From Mariannaea sp. PMI_226 (Eukaryota; Ascomycota; Sordariomycetes; Hypocreales; Nectriaceae): a DNA stretch of 64,000 nucleotides. The DNA is taken from contig JANFOG010000008.1 in NCBI GenBank assembly GCA_024336345.1, positions 682,001 to 746,000 of the forward strand, given 5' to 3'. The position numbers and the translations under genes were made by a program. Of this stretch, positions 1 through 10,088 are shown piece by piece. The first letter of the stretch is position 1. Each line of letters begins with the position of its first letter. Under the pieces are notes generated by a model that worked only from the letters and a program-made list of their open reading frames with translations, was not told where the DNA came from and made no database searches.

Positions 1-1982
1 CGTCTTGGACTAGAGTTGCTATGCCCTCGAATTGATTGGAAATGAGAAACTGCCTGAGCCATCCGGGATCATGGACACATCAGATCCTGGGGACGGTTTG
101 TTCGTCCTGTCCAATATTCGCGTCTGCTGGACATGTACTAAAAGATCTTCTCGCTCGTCTGCGCAGAAGTGAGACAGACTGGCACCAACATCAAGATCAA
201 GTTTTCCTTTTGGAAGCTGCCCGACGTGGCAATTGGCTTCTTTGCGGTGCAGTCCACACCCTTTCTGTAGATTACTTGACCGTCTAGATGGCTAAGGAAT
301 TCCTATCGCGTTCACGACAGTGCAACAGTCGGTGGTCTTGAATGTCGACCGGCTCAACATCGATGTCCTCTAGAGTGGGCTGACATCTCTTCATAGGCCA
401 CCAGAGGAAGAGGGGAGGTTCTATTGACGTAGTTGGAAGTAAATCTGAAGGGAAGACTCAAGGCCATTGCACAGAGCGAAGAAGGGGTCTCGGGAGAGCT
501 GCTTGGGATCGGGAGGTTGGCGGATGCCGAGAAGGTGTCACGGCGTTACGAATGGACGAAATCTAATCCACCAGCGCCGAAAAAGAAGGATCAGCCGTCT
601 CTTTTGGGGCAGCTCAGCACCATTCGCTCTCGTCACTGTACTTACATCTTGATGATCGAGTTCAGTTCGGTCTCCATCAGGGTGTCGACCATTCCGGTGT
701 AGCCACCAAGGTGCGGGTTAGGGGGGTTGGGTGGGTTGGACGGACGGGAAGTTGGTGGCTCAAGCCCTTTCCAACTCTATATCGGCTGTGTGCAATCCAC
801 CTGAATCGGATCTCGGATGCTCCCTTTGACAGCACCACAATACCGAATCAGACAATGAGATAACTGACTAATCTGTCCACAAACATGCTTTACAAGGGAG
901 AGGGTTTAGGGGTTCGAGGGCTAGACCATGCTCTTTTTTTTTTTTTTTTTTTTTTTTTTGCCAATACCCTGCCGTGTTCGTGTTCAATTTACTGCGAGTT
1001 AGCTATCTCATCCCCTAGTAGAGCGTGGAGTCAGGGAGCAAAACAGCCTTAGGCTCCACCGTCCAGGGCTGAGTACAGGGCTCGGGCTGTATCTCTTGGG
1101 TCACATCGATCTAAATCGTCCCACCACAGCTCCCCATCGTTGTGCATGGCTTGCTCATGTGCTTGTCGGAATTATCAATTAATCTATTAATCTACGTGAC
1201 ATGCCCGAAACTGGCTTTCTCTCAAACTCAGGCAAATGATTTAATCGCATCAACAGCTGCATCTGTAGTACATGACGTCCTCCTCGCCTGTCAGTTGCTC
1301 CGCTGGTATGAAAGTCATTGAGTCTACTCCGTATCTGAGTACTGAGTTGCAAAGAGCTGACGCCATGTGCGCCCCATGTTGTTGTGCCGTGCTAAGCAAG
1401 GATCAACCCAGGTTTTTAATCTCAGCCACCATATCATTGACACGAGCCGAATTCTGGGGCTTCATCTATTCCCCATCCTCATTGTAAATTAAAGCATATG
1501 TTGATCGTCTAAGTAGATGATCGTAAATAAATGCACATAGCATACAGGTTTGTCTTCTATGTTACGGCAAAGCCGAGAGCCAACAGCAATAGAGAGCCTG
1601 CAACCCATGCCTGCCAAGCAAATATACCCCGTAAAATGCACGCCTCAATTCGGATCCAACTATTTTCCAATAGTCCGAATAAATGTACCCTAGCAACGCC
1701 ACCTTTTACACAGAATATTGGCCAAGATACGTTAGCTCAGGGGCACACCGGATTGAGGTAATAGGATCGACAAAGGCATTTCAAGCACGAAACGATAAAA
1801 AATAGAACAGAACCACAGAGACATGTACTGCGAGGGAATGGCAATCAGGATAGGAGATGTAATTAGATCCCTCATGGCGGCTACTTTCTACATTACCACT
1901 GTCCTCGATTAATTGTATCGATTTACCTGCATTCAAGATAAGCCGGACTTCTATTACCTCCTGGCCGCAATCCGGAGCAATC
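1..1982. other. Left-edge intergenic region, no supported gene
   Basis: Several short open frames occur here, but none resembles a known family or shows a coherent exon chain. A 26-base T run lies at 934-959. On the minus strand, roughly 660-712 reads as a plausible short coding exon followed by a GTAAGT donor, but no partner exon with open phase was found toward position 1. It is treated as unproven. The last few hundred bases before 1983 should hold the promoter and leader of the epimerase gene. Confidence 0.5.
934..959. repeat. Homopolymer T run of 26
   Basis: An uninterrupted run of about 26 T lies on the plus strand (A on the minus strand). It could be simple slippage, or the tail of an old retroposed transcript on the minus strand. 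No target-site duplication or coding remnant is visible next to it. Confidence 0.85.
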
Positions 1983-3023
1983 ATGTTCACAGAAACCAGC
2001 ATCCTGACAGTCCCAGCCGCACCCGAGCGACAAATTCTCATCACCGGTGGCGCAGGCTTCATTGGTTCACATTTGGTGGATGCACTACTGTCCGAGAGCA
2101 ACGGCAGCAGCAGCAGCAGCGGTAACGCGTGGCGGGTGGTCGTGGTGGACAACTTTGACGACTTTTACGCGCCCGAGACCAAGCGCGCCAACATCGCCGC
2201 CCATCTGTCAAGGCCCAATTTCAAGCTATATGAGGTTGACATCCGGCGGCCGGCAGCTCTGCGGAAAGTCTTCGCTGAGAATAGGTTCTCCGTCATTGTC
2301 CACTTGGCCTCGCGCGCCGGCGTGCGCCCGTCGCTGGAGAAGCCCGCCGATTATGTGGACACCAACGTGAGCGGGACGCTGAACCTGCTTGAGTGCGCAA
2401 GGGATTTTGGAGTGAAGCAGTTCGTCTTTGGCTCCTCGTCGAGCGTCTACGGAGTAAACGCAAAAGTCCCCTTCTCGGAGAGCGACGACGTCTGCCGGCC
2501 AATCTCGCCTTATGCCGTGTCAAAGGCGACAGGTGAGCTGATGTGCCACACGTACTCTCACCTTTATGGCATACGTTGTGTGTGCCTCAGATTCTTCACA
2601 GTCTACGGCGCGCGGCAGCGTCCGGATCTAGCAATTCACAAGTTCGCCAAACTGATACACGAGGGGAAGCCGATCCCGGTGTTCGGCGATGGCACGACGC
2701 GCCGTGATTATACGTATATCGACGACGTGGTCCACGGAGTTCGCGCAGCCATTGCATTCAAGGAGTCCAATTACGAAGTCATCAACATTGGCGAGTCACA
2801 GACGATACAGCTTTGCCAGCTGATCGAACTCCTGGAGGAGAGTCTTTGCCGGAAAGCTGTCATCGACCGGCGAGAGGCACAACCAGGTGACGTGCCGGTT
2901 ACGTTTGCAGACATATCAAGAGCAAGAGAATTGCTCAGCTACAACCCGCAGACCCAGATTCATCATGGAATTCCGATATTTGTCGACTGGTTCCTAGATC
3001 AGCATATACGAAATTATAGATAG
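1983..3023 (+). CDS. NAD-dependent epimerase/dehydratase (extended SDR, UDP-sugar 4-epimerase-like)
   Basis: An intronless 346-residue protein of the extended short-chain dehydrogenase family. The NAD-binding Rossmann motif TGGAGFIG is at residues 21-28, the SSSSVYG strand at 151-157, and the catalytic pair Tyr177/Lys181 sits in YAVSK. The C-terminal substrate region (GDGTTRRDYTYIDDV at about 235-249, then PGDVPVTFAD) matches UDP-glucuronate/UDP-glucose 4-epimerases, so the likely reaction is epimerisation of a nucleotide sugar in the cytosol; the exact sugar cannot be told. Length is typical for the family. One oddity is a Gly-Ser insert at 41-47, encoded by an AGC-type triplet run just after the first helix. 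The absence of introns and the close match to bacterial enzymes would fit an old transfer, but this is inference. Confidence 0.9.
   Translation: MFTETSILTVPAAPERQILITGGAGFIGSHLVDALLSESNGSSSSSGNAWRVVVVDNFDDFYAPETKRANIAAHLSRPNFKLYEVDIRRPAALRKVFAENRFSVIVHLASRAGVRPSLEKPADYVDTNVSGTLNLLECARDFGVKQFVFGSSSSVYGVNAKVPFSESDDVCRPISPYAVSKATGELMCHTYSHLYGIRCVCLRFFTVYGARQRPDLAIHKFAKLIHEGKPIPVFGDGTTRRDYTYIDDVVHGVRAAIAFKESNYEVINIGESQTIQLCQLIELLEESLCRKAVIDRREAQPGDVPVTFADISRARELLSYNPQTQIHHGIPIFVDWFLDQHIRNYR
2101..2122 (+). repeat. CAG/AGC triplet run inside the epimerase gene
   Basis: A short run of AGC codons encodes consecutive serines (residues about 42-46). It sits in a surface loop after the first Rossmann helix, where length variation should be tolerated, so it is a likely site of polymorphism between strains. 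Confidence 0.7.
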
Positions 3024-3334
3024 TCTACAAGGGAGACAAAAAGGAACGGTAGGTCGTTTGATTCATTCCCTTTCGCTCTCCTTCTCGGAGCAACCCTTGT
3101 TTTCTCGTATTCTCTAACTCAGGCTAGTGTAAGATTGTTGCAAAAGGATGAGGAATAGACGGATCACGCATGGCTTGCATATTCGCCTCTGCAGTGGTTT
3201 ATAATAGAAGACTGTACAATACACTACCCCGAGCGGGAACTGCTATCTTGAAATTTCCCCCTTCCCCCCAGAACATTGGCAACTCACATAGGTAAAGACT
3301 TGCTTCTCTGTCACGTTGGCTCTTGGATTGTCTA
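3024..3334. other. Convergent 3' intergenic region
   Basis: This 311-bp spacer separates the converging ends of the epimerase and the Clr5-ankyrin gene. It contains pyrimidine-rich stretches but no recognisable gene; it probably holds both 3' untranslated regions. Confidence 0.6.
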
Positions 3335-6300
3335 TCAAGCCATCCCACTGAGCATGTTTGATTGACGGAAGGTTGAATCAGGCATGGTCCAAAGTTGTGC
3401 AAGGTATTCAACGCACCCTTTGTGGCCTTTAGTCTTCGCGAACTCAATTGCTCTCTTGACCTCATCGGGCTGGAATCCTACGCCGGACTTTGCATCCCAT
3501 AGGATCTTCAGTATGCTTATGCACCCATTCTCTGCTGCAGCTTCAAGAGCCGAACGCCCGTTGACATCCGAGGTGGCAGCGTGGACTTTAGCTCCATTCA
3601 ATAACAACAGCTCCACAATACTAATACTCCCTGTTCCTGACGCTAGCTGCAGTGCAGTGCCTCCTCCTCGTCGTGCTGGTGGATCGTTGACCTTTGCTCC
3701 CAACCCCAGAAGGAGTTTTACAATTTTCAAATTTCCTTTCTCGCAAGCTTTCTGTAGCGGTGTTCGTTTCACCCCCTTCTGTGCTGGTTGGTTGAGATCT
3801 CCCCCCTTCTCCAAGATGAACCTCACCATCGCTTCATTTCCGGTTTCAATGGCCACTAACAAAGCCGGCTCTAGCGGAAACACAGAGGATTGGAGGTTGC
3901 CGCCTCGACCAAGCGGAGCCGCAGCAATTTCATTGACTCTCACCCCGGCATCAAGGAGACATCGTACTGCATCTATCTTATTCCTTCCTTGATGTCGAAT
4001 TGCGAAGCTTAAGGGCGTACATTTCCCGTCCGATGAAAAGCCGTGTTTGTCCATTTTCGCCGATAGAAAGGTTTGTAGCAGCTCCATGTCGTTCTTCTCA
4101 ATTGCTTTGATCAAAAGATCAGCTCCAAAGCCCGGGCAACCAAAGGGATATTTGTTCATGAGGGCCGAAAGCAAGCTTGCAAGGCTACCTCCTTGATTCT
4201 CCATGGCTTCAACGAAGGCCCCTTCATCGGCAGGGTCGGCGCCCCACGATAACAGGTGCCGGGTCATCTTTTGATCTGCACGGCGTACTGCTTCATGCAG
4301 CGGCGAGATGCCATTCACTGCACAAGCGCTAGGATCTGCACCAGATGTCAAGAACAGTTCGACCAAGTTCTCGTCGCCTTTCTTCACTGCTGCCGCAAGT
4401 GCCGTTGTATCTGCACCTTTGTCCATCTCAAATCCCATATACAGAATCTCCTTGATGACAGGCATTTCCCCCCATAGTGCCGCAGCCTCCATGATTGAGC
4501 TTAGCCTACGTCCCTTATATATATTTTTGGTTTCAAGTATGCGAACATCCGAGTCTAAAATTATGTTCAGGAGTTCTGTGTTCCGCTGTTTTATGGCCTC
4601 CAAAAGTGCAGATGGAGTTGATGGAGGTGGTGGCTCGGGTAGGTTGACGGAGACCCCAGCAGCCAACAGCCTCAAAGCGCCTGGCGTGTTGCCCTGACTG
4701 ATCGCTTGCGTCAACATGATCGAATGATAAAAACTTGGCTTCGACATTCTCGATAGGAGTCTTGCTATCATATTCGTATCGTTGGCATCAACGGCAGCCC
4801 CCAAGGCCGCCTGCAAGTGACTATCTTGCGACAAACACTTCCATGCTCCCAAGCTGTCAACAAGCAAGAGTAAAGAGATATTTTTAGACCGAATGGCCTC
4901 GGCCAGGGGCGTGGTACCAAGTTGGGATTTTAGGAGCTTGTAATTCGGGTTTGGGTCTGGATCTTGGATTAGATCCGGAACTCGAGGGAAGTGTATGAGA
5001 GCGGGCACTCCTTGAACGTCGGCTCCGTGATCAAGCATAAGGTCGATAACAGCCCTATTGCCACTGTAAATTGCTGCCGAAAGCGCATTGCTTGTTGCGC
5101 TTGTATATTTGAGTAATACTGTGCAAAGAGCTAGATTCCCATGCTTTGCAGCTTCGATAAGAGTCCTGGGAAGAATTCGATTGTTCCTCGCTTCCCTCGG
5201 CCTCAGTTCATCCTCAAGGTACTCAGCAATGCTCTTGGACCCCATGGCATCTTCGCAGTATCCGAGAAACTTGCGAATTACTCCCAAGGCAACACTTTTA
5301 TCCGTGTATCGTACAATGTCTGAAAGGTACACCATGAACTCGGTATCAGGTAGAAGTCTCTCAGCAGCCTCCCGTTGGAGTTCTAAGGCTGTAACCCGTT
5401 TAGTCAAACGTATGAAAAGAGTAACGCGAACTCGAGCACCAGCTCGAAGAAGGACTCGAATAAGATCCGGGTCTATTGGGTCGTATGCTTGGACCCGCAG
5501 CGGTAGGGCATGCTCGAGCGCCCCCTGATCCATCCATGCTTCCTCCGCGCACGTTTTATTGACGTCAGCACCAAGGTTGACCAGAAACTGGACCACCTCT
5601 ATGCTCCGTAAATTAGCGGCAAGCTCAACCGCAGTAAGCATCCTACCCCTAAATTCACATATAATTTCGTCTGGATCGATTGCATCCACCGTGTTTTCTA
5701 CCGCGCTGAAGATAGACTTGACGGCCTGTGCATCGCAAGCTTCGATTGCCGCGCGGAAGAGGCTTCCGATAAATGATTTCTTCAGGGAAGCAGGGCATTT
5801 ATGCATATACTCTAAGACTTTGGAGCTCATCTGTGGTTGACTCCTCAACAACTTGAAGATGGAACCGATGGGGACACCGCGAAAACCAGCAAAGTTGTTG
5901 GCAATGGAGTACATCATGATTTCAGGCAGCATTCCTTCAAATTGGGAGCCTCCTAGTTCAGACTCAGGCGATGCACTTTGAACCGCGGTGTATCGCAAGC
6001 TTTGTGGTATCAGGGACTGAAGGCGCCCCAGTACCTCATTGGCTGTTGGTAGTTGAATGATTCCCTCGTCAAATAGCTCGTGTCGGTTTGAGATCGAAAT
6101 AGAAGCATCTTGAAGGAGTAGACTGACAAAATGTTGAGAACTTGGCAAGGCCAGAGCAGCTGGGCTGGGAACACGCAGTAGTGGGAACTCTATATCCCTT
6201 AGATACTCGTTAGGAGAAAGCAAATTCTCGTTGCCTATCATATCGAGCCCCAGTTGATAACCGGTTGACATCTGTGAGAAAACGTCGGGCCAATTGGCGA

Positions 6301-7151
6301 AGGATGTATGGAACCTGAGAGTCGGAGAGGTACTTGGAGGGGGAAAGGGAGTAGCCATCCGCCCAAGTGAAGCCGAACTTTCAACTATGGGCCAATCCAT
6401 CTGGGCTGAGATATCCTCTTGATAGTTGATGATATCTCCCCTGCCAATGATTCCGCTCTCATCCGGAATCACGCCTTCCATTTCACCCAGGTCTGTGGGA
6501 TGATTCTGGGAGATTGGCAGGCCAAACTCGCTTGGAAGCTCAAGATTGTTTGGCGGTGAGTACCGCAACCATTCGCCACTTGCATCTTGTGTTTCTATGC
6601 AAATATGACTATACTCAGACATCGATAGCCCTGATGGTGTTAGTTCAATCTATTCATCAGATCCGTCGGCTGGATGCCGACAGGTAGAATGCAGCAATAC
6701 GAACAAGCAGACGATGGAGCAGAAGACCCAACTAGTTCAGGTCGAACATGTCTTCGAGCTCGTTTGAGCCTTTCTTCTTTAACGATTTTCCCGGAGACTC
6801 TCACCCGAACTTCAATATTTTGGCCGCGAAGATGGTCTAGCTGGGGTAAGATCAGCTTCCAATCGGACTTCTTCACATTTTTTGAACAGTCCCATTTGTT
6901 GAACTGTGCTTCGTATTGCGATGGCCTGTCTAGCTATTAGTCTCACCAAAGCTTGGACAGATTTTCAACGCGATATCACAGGTTTTGACTTACGTTGCCG
7001 AGAACTTGTACTCGTCCCTCATTACCTGAACCACACTCCGTTTGCCAGTTTTGCTGTGAAGCGGGAGGCATTGGTCGTAATAGAGGTCTTGAATTGTCGA
7101 CTCATATCGCTTCCAATCATCTGGCGAGATTTTTGGCGGACGGATAGGCAT
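3335..7151 (-). CDS. Clr5-domain ankyrin-repeat protein
   Basis: Three exons on the minus strand: 7151-6994, 6925-6705 and 6630-3335, joined by introns of 68 and 74 bp with GTAAGT/CAG and GTTCGT/CAG borders, giving 1224 residues. Splicing restores a complete Clr5 domain at residues 1 to about 75: the motif PPKISPDDWKRYES, then LYYDQCLPL, then SATPSQYEAQFNKWDCSKN, which spans the first junction. The middle (about 130-430) has no clear domain. The C-terminal two thirds (about 430-1210) is a series of ankyrin repeats, clear examples being TPLQKACEKGNLKIVKLLLG and TALQLASGTGSISIVELLLL. Clr5 domains are found at the N-terminus of many fungal repeat proteins of unknown role; ankyrin arrays bind partners. 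An adaptor or regulatory role is likely, but the biological process is unknown. The upstream region and intron 1 carry a repeated nonamer (6979-7454). Confidence 0.88.
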
Positions 7152-7454
7152 CGCTGCGTAAGATGAGTGGCACGAATTGAAGGTTCTAATTGAAAAGTAT
7201 ATGAAAGGTTGCTGAAGATTGAATAAATCGAAATTCAAACAGTGGTATCCTTTGGGTCATATATACTCAAAGCAATGCTACGGTACAAGAAGGCCAATCA
7301 TTTGTTCTCGCAGATTATGTCGCCTCACAATCGGATGGGTCAGATTTTGGCAGCTTAGAAACTTGAGCTGCCAGGTTTTGCCCCATCCAGATTTTGTCAC
7401 TCAGATTTTGCTCTGCCTCTGGTATGCAGGTTTTGTCAAATGCATCAGGTTTTG
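6979..7454 (+). repeat. Cluster of seven CAGRTTTTG nonamers
   Basis: Exact copies of CAG(A/G)TTTTG, all in the same orientation, begin at 6979, 7341, 7372, 7388, 7402, 7427 and 7446. The first lies in intron 1 of the Clr5-ankyrin gene; the other six lie about 190-300 bp upstream of its start codon. Read in the gene's own direction they are CAAAAYCTG. A near copy ending in C starts at 6959. Spacing is irregular (14-31 bp in the upstream group), so this is not a simple tandem repeat. Binding sites for one regulator or the remnant of a degenerate repeat are both possible. Confidence 0.8.
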
Positions 7455-8409
7455 CGCAGCTCAGCTCAGCCAACAACCTCGCTGCCCAACAACCAATTGC
7501 CAAGGTCCAATGAGAGGACCGGGCTCAGGTAGACAGAGCATAGGGCCTGTTGAAATCCGGAGGCACGCGCCACAGAACCTGGTCAGGGCTGAATCACTCC
7601 GAACGAATGTGATGGCCACTTTTTTTGGACACTAATTGCTCGTATATTGTGAAATCTGAAGGCGGATGAGATCTGAATGGGATAGTGCTCAGTGAGATTG
7701 AGAGACCTCTTGCGTCTCGCTTGACAATCTTTTTTTTTTTTTCATATCTGTCGACCGAAGTTACATACGATAAATAACACACATATGAGCGAATTTGGTG
7801 TTGTTCAGAATTCAGGCGGTGAACAAAGTGCAAAAGTTCAAGCTCAGCTGAACTCACAGGAGAGCTGGCAACGAGGGTGTCAGCAAAGTGGCTGCAAAGA
7901 ATACAAGGAAGTAACAAGTATCACGAACCAATCATGTAAAAGTGCATTTCTAGTTATACAAGTCAAGCCCCTGCCGCTGGAATCTGACCAACATCAGAGG
8001 CAAGTTCACAATTGGGCAGATTTGCAAGAAAGTGCATATTTCTAGCCTTAGTTTGGGCTCCAAGCGTGTGATGCTCTGGGCAATTTTATCGCAAGGGAAT
8101 TACGGCTTCTTGCGATAAGAATTGCTTTTCTGGGAAATATGTGTTTGCATTTATCAATGGGACCTATTGCGAATGGAAGACGTGAACCATTTGTCACAAG
8201 AGCATATATAATATTTACGAACTAGAACCCATCTCAATGCAACCCAAATGCGTTGATGCCACCCCCCAATGATTAATTAAAACTAATCATCCCATGGGGC
8301 GATCAATGTCGAAATGCCAAACGCTCATCTAGGCCAAAGTTTCGAAAACATAGACAAAAAGAAGAAGAGAAGAAAGAAATAAAGCCTCTATCCCCTCCCT
8401 ACCGCCAAC
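7152..8409. other. Intergenic region between Clr5-ankyrin and GNAT genes
   Basis: About 1.26 kb without a supported gene. The first 300 bp should be the Clr5-ankyrin promoter and carries most of the CAGRTTTTG copies. The rest becomes AT-rich toward 8150-8400 and includes the 3' flank of the acetyltransferase gene. Short open frames here look random. Confidence 0.55.
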
Positions 8410-8958
8410 TTATGCAACCCCGACTACAGCATCCTTTTCCATTTCGACAAAACACATATCGTCCGGTATAACCACGCCATTCAACTCCCTGGCCGGAAAC
8501 GGCGTCAACTCGCCAGTCTTTTGGTAACCACGGCGCTCATACCACGAGATGAGCTTTTCGCGTGTGGATAGCGCGTTCAACCCGAGCCTCTTGACGTCCC
8601 AGGTTCGAATGCAATAGTCTTCGGCGTAGGCGAGGACCTGGCGACCGAGGCCACCCTGCTGCCAACGCTGATCCACCGCGAGTAGGAACAGACGGGCAAG
8701 ATCGGGTTTGGGCCTGTTGACTCCAATGCAAGCCACGAGGGCGTTGTCGTCACCAATGGCCATCAGCATCTCGCTGTCAGTCTGGGTGATTTTGCCAAGT
8801 ATCACTTCAATGTCAATGGTGAAGCTCGCCGAGAGCCCCATGTCTGCTGTCCAGTCTTGCCTGCTGTCTTCAGCGCGAAAGGCAGACTGCACCAACTCTT
8901 GGAGTTGGGCCGCATCATCAGGAGTTGCGGTGCGGAATGTGACGTCGCTTTGTGTCAT
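8410..8958 (-). CDS. GNAT-family N-acetyltransferase
   Basis: A single-exon protein of 182 residues. It begins with TFRTATPDDAAQLQELVQSA, the usual beta1-alpha1 opening of GNAT enzymes. The acetyl-CoA pyrophosphate-binding turn is seen as DQRWQQGGLGRQVLAYAED (Q/R-x-x-G-x-G/A type), and the last third has the late GNAT strands with WYERRGYQKTG. It should transfer an acetyl group from acetyl-CoA to an amine; the substrate cannot be predicted. The initiator ATG at 8958 gives the full first strand. A run of alternating TA about 190 bp upstream may be its TATA element. Neighbouring genes give no functional hint. Confidence 0.88.
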   Translation of the reverse strand: MTQSDVTFRTATPDDAAQLQELVQSAFRAEDSRQDWTADMGLSASFTIDIEVILGKITQTDSEMLMAIGDDNALVACIGVNRPKPDLARLFLLAVDQRWQQGGLGRQVLAYAEDYCIRTWDVKRLGLNALSTREKLISWYERRGYQKTGELTPFPARELNGVVIPDDMCFVEMEKDAVVGVA

Positions 8959-10088
8959 GTTGGAAGAGATTCTCCTATCCGCCTATATTGGAGTTTGAAA
9001 AATAAAAACCGAAGAGAAAAAATATTTGTGAAATTCCTCGCGAGTGGCTTCACTTGTAGTAGAGGGTGTAGGGTGAGAGATTGAACAAGTGAACGAGTGA
9101 GTGAGAAAGTTGTAGCCAGTTGAAATAATGTCTAGCACTTTCCGAGATATATATATACGGAAGAAAGACATGAAGCTATCGCACAGGACTTGCACGCCAG
9201 TTTCAACATAGACCATGTCATAGTAAGGGCGCTAATGACATGACATTGACATGACATCGACAAGGAATTTCCGGCTGCTCGATTTGGGTAGCCTGTATTC
9301 CCAATTTTTTGGGGTCATGTCCACTTTAAGTCGGATGACTCGCGTAATAGGAGAATAGTGCCCATATTAGTCCAACTTGGAGCTATAATATGTTTAAATT
9401 AGGTGAGGATGCAAAATAAAATGTTTCAATAATGTGGGACTGCTTCTCACTTCACGGTTGCTCAGTTATCATAGAATCACCGTCTGGACGATTCAGAACT
9501 ACTGGGCAAAATTAGTTCATGGCTCTCTGTCAAACTCGCGACAGGAAATAAAGATGACTACCGCTTTCAATTGGGCGAGACTTAATTTCTAATATTGGGG
9601 GCCCTCTGCGTTTGTAATTCTGGCTGCAGTTGTCTGAAGTTATAGAAACCCTTGATTGCACATTTGTTTGGTCGAATGCAAAGCACCTCATATTGTCGTA
9701 TAAAGTGCTGGATTACGTCAATATGTGGCGACTCTTTGGTCTGCAGCATATAACTCTTCATTTCCATAAAATCAGTAGCATATCAATTGTCGTGTAATGA
9801 ATTATTTATTTATGAATTTATTTGAGCTATAAAGACTGGGACAGCAGTGATTTTTGGACTGTAAAAGCTCTGTTTTTAGGCTGGTTGTAATGTTTTATTA
9901 GGTTTTCAGCCTTTTCGTGCCCAAACAAATATATTTGATTATTAATTACCCTATTATCTATTAGCATTCATTTTTCTCTCACCTATTTTTAATCGTCATC
10001 TGCCAAACGACGATTCAACTGGCCTAAGGCAGTTATGTGGCCTCACTCGACACATCTCCCCTTGACTCCTACCAGGCCCGAGATCAAT
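8959..10088. other. AT-rich intergenic region
   Basis: This stretch contains the upstream region of the acetyltransferase gene and the downstream flank of the NACHT gene. It becomes strongly AT-rich between about 9750 and 10010. No open frame with family resemblance is visible; decayed repeat DNA is possible but no element ends were recognised. Confidence 0.55.
9148..9157 (-). promoter_or_regulatory. Possible TATA element of the GNAT gene
   Basis: A TATATATATA run lies about 190 bp before the acetyltransferase start codon. Position and sequence suit a core promoter, but AT runs are common in the surrounding DNA. Confidence 0.3.

Noticed and set aside
433..702. 89-codon plus-strand frame near the left edge
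   Set aside because: No family resemblance, no splice context, and it overlaps another frame of similar size.
1781..2152. 123-codon minus-strand frame overlapping the epimerase start
   Set aside because: It runs antisense to the serine tract and leader of a well-supported gene; its leucine-rich opening is the complement of the AGC repeat.
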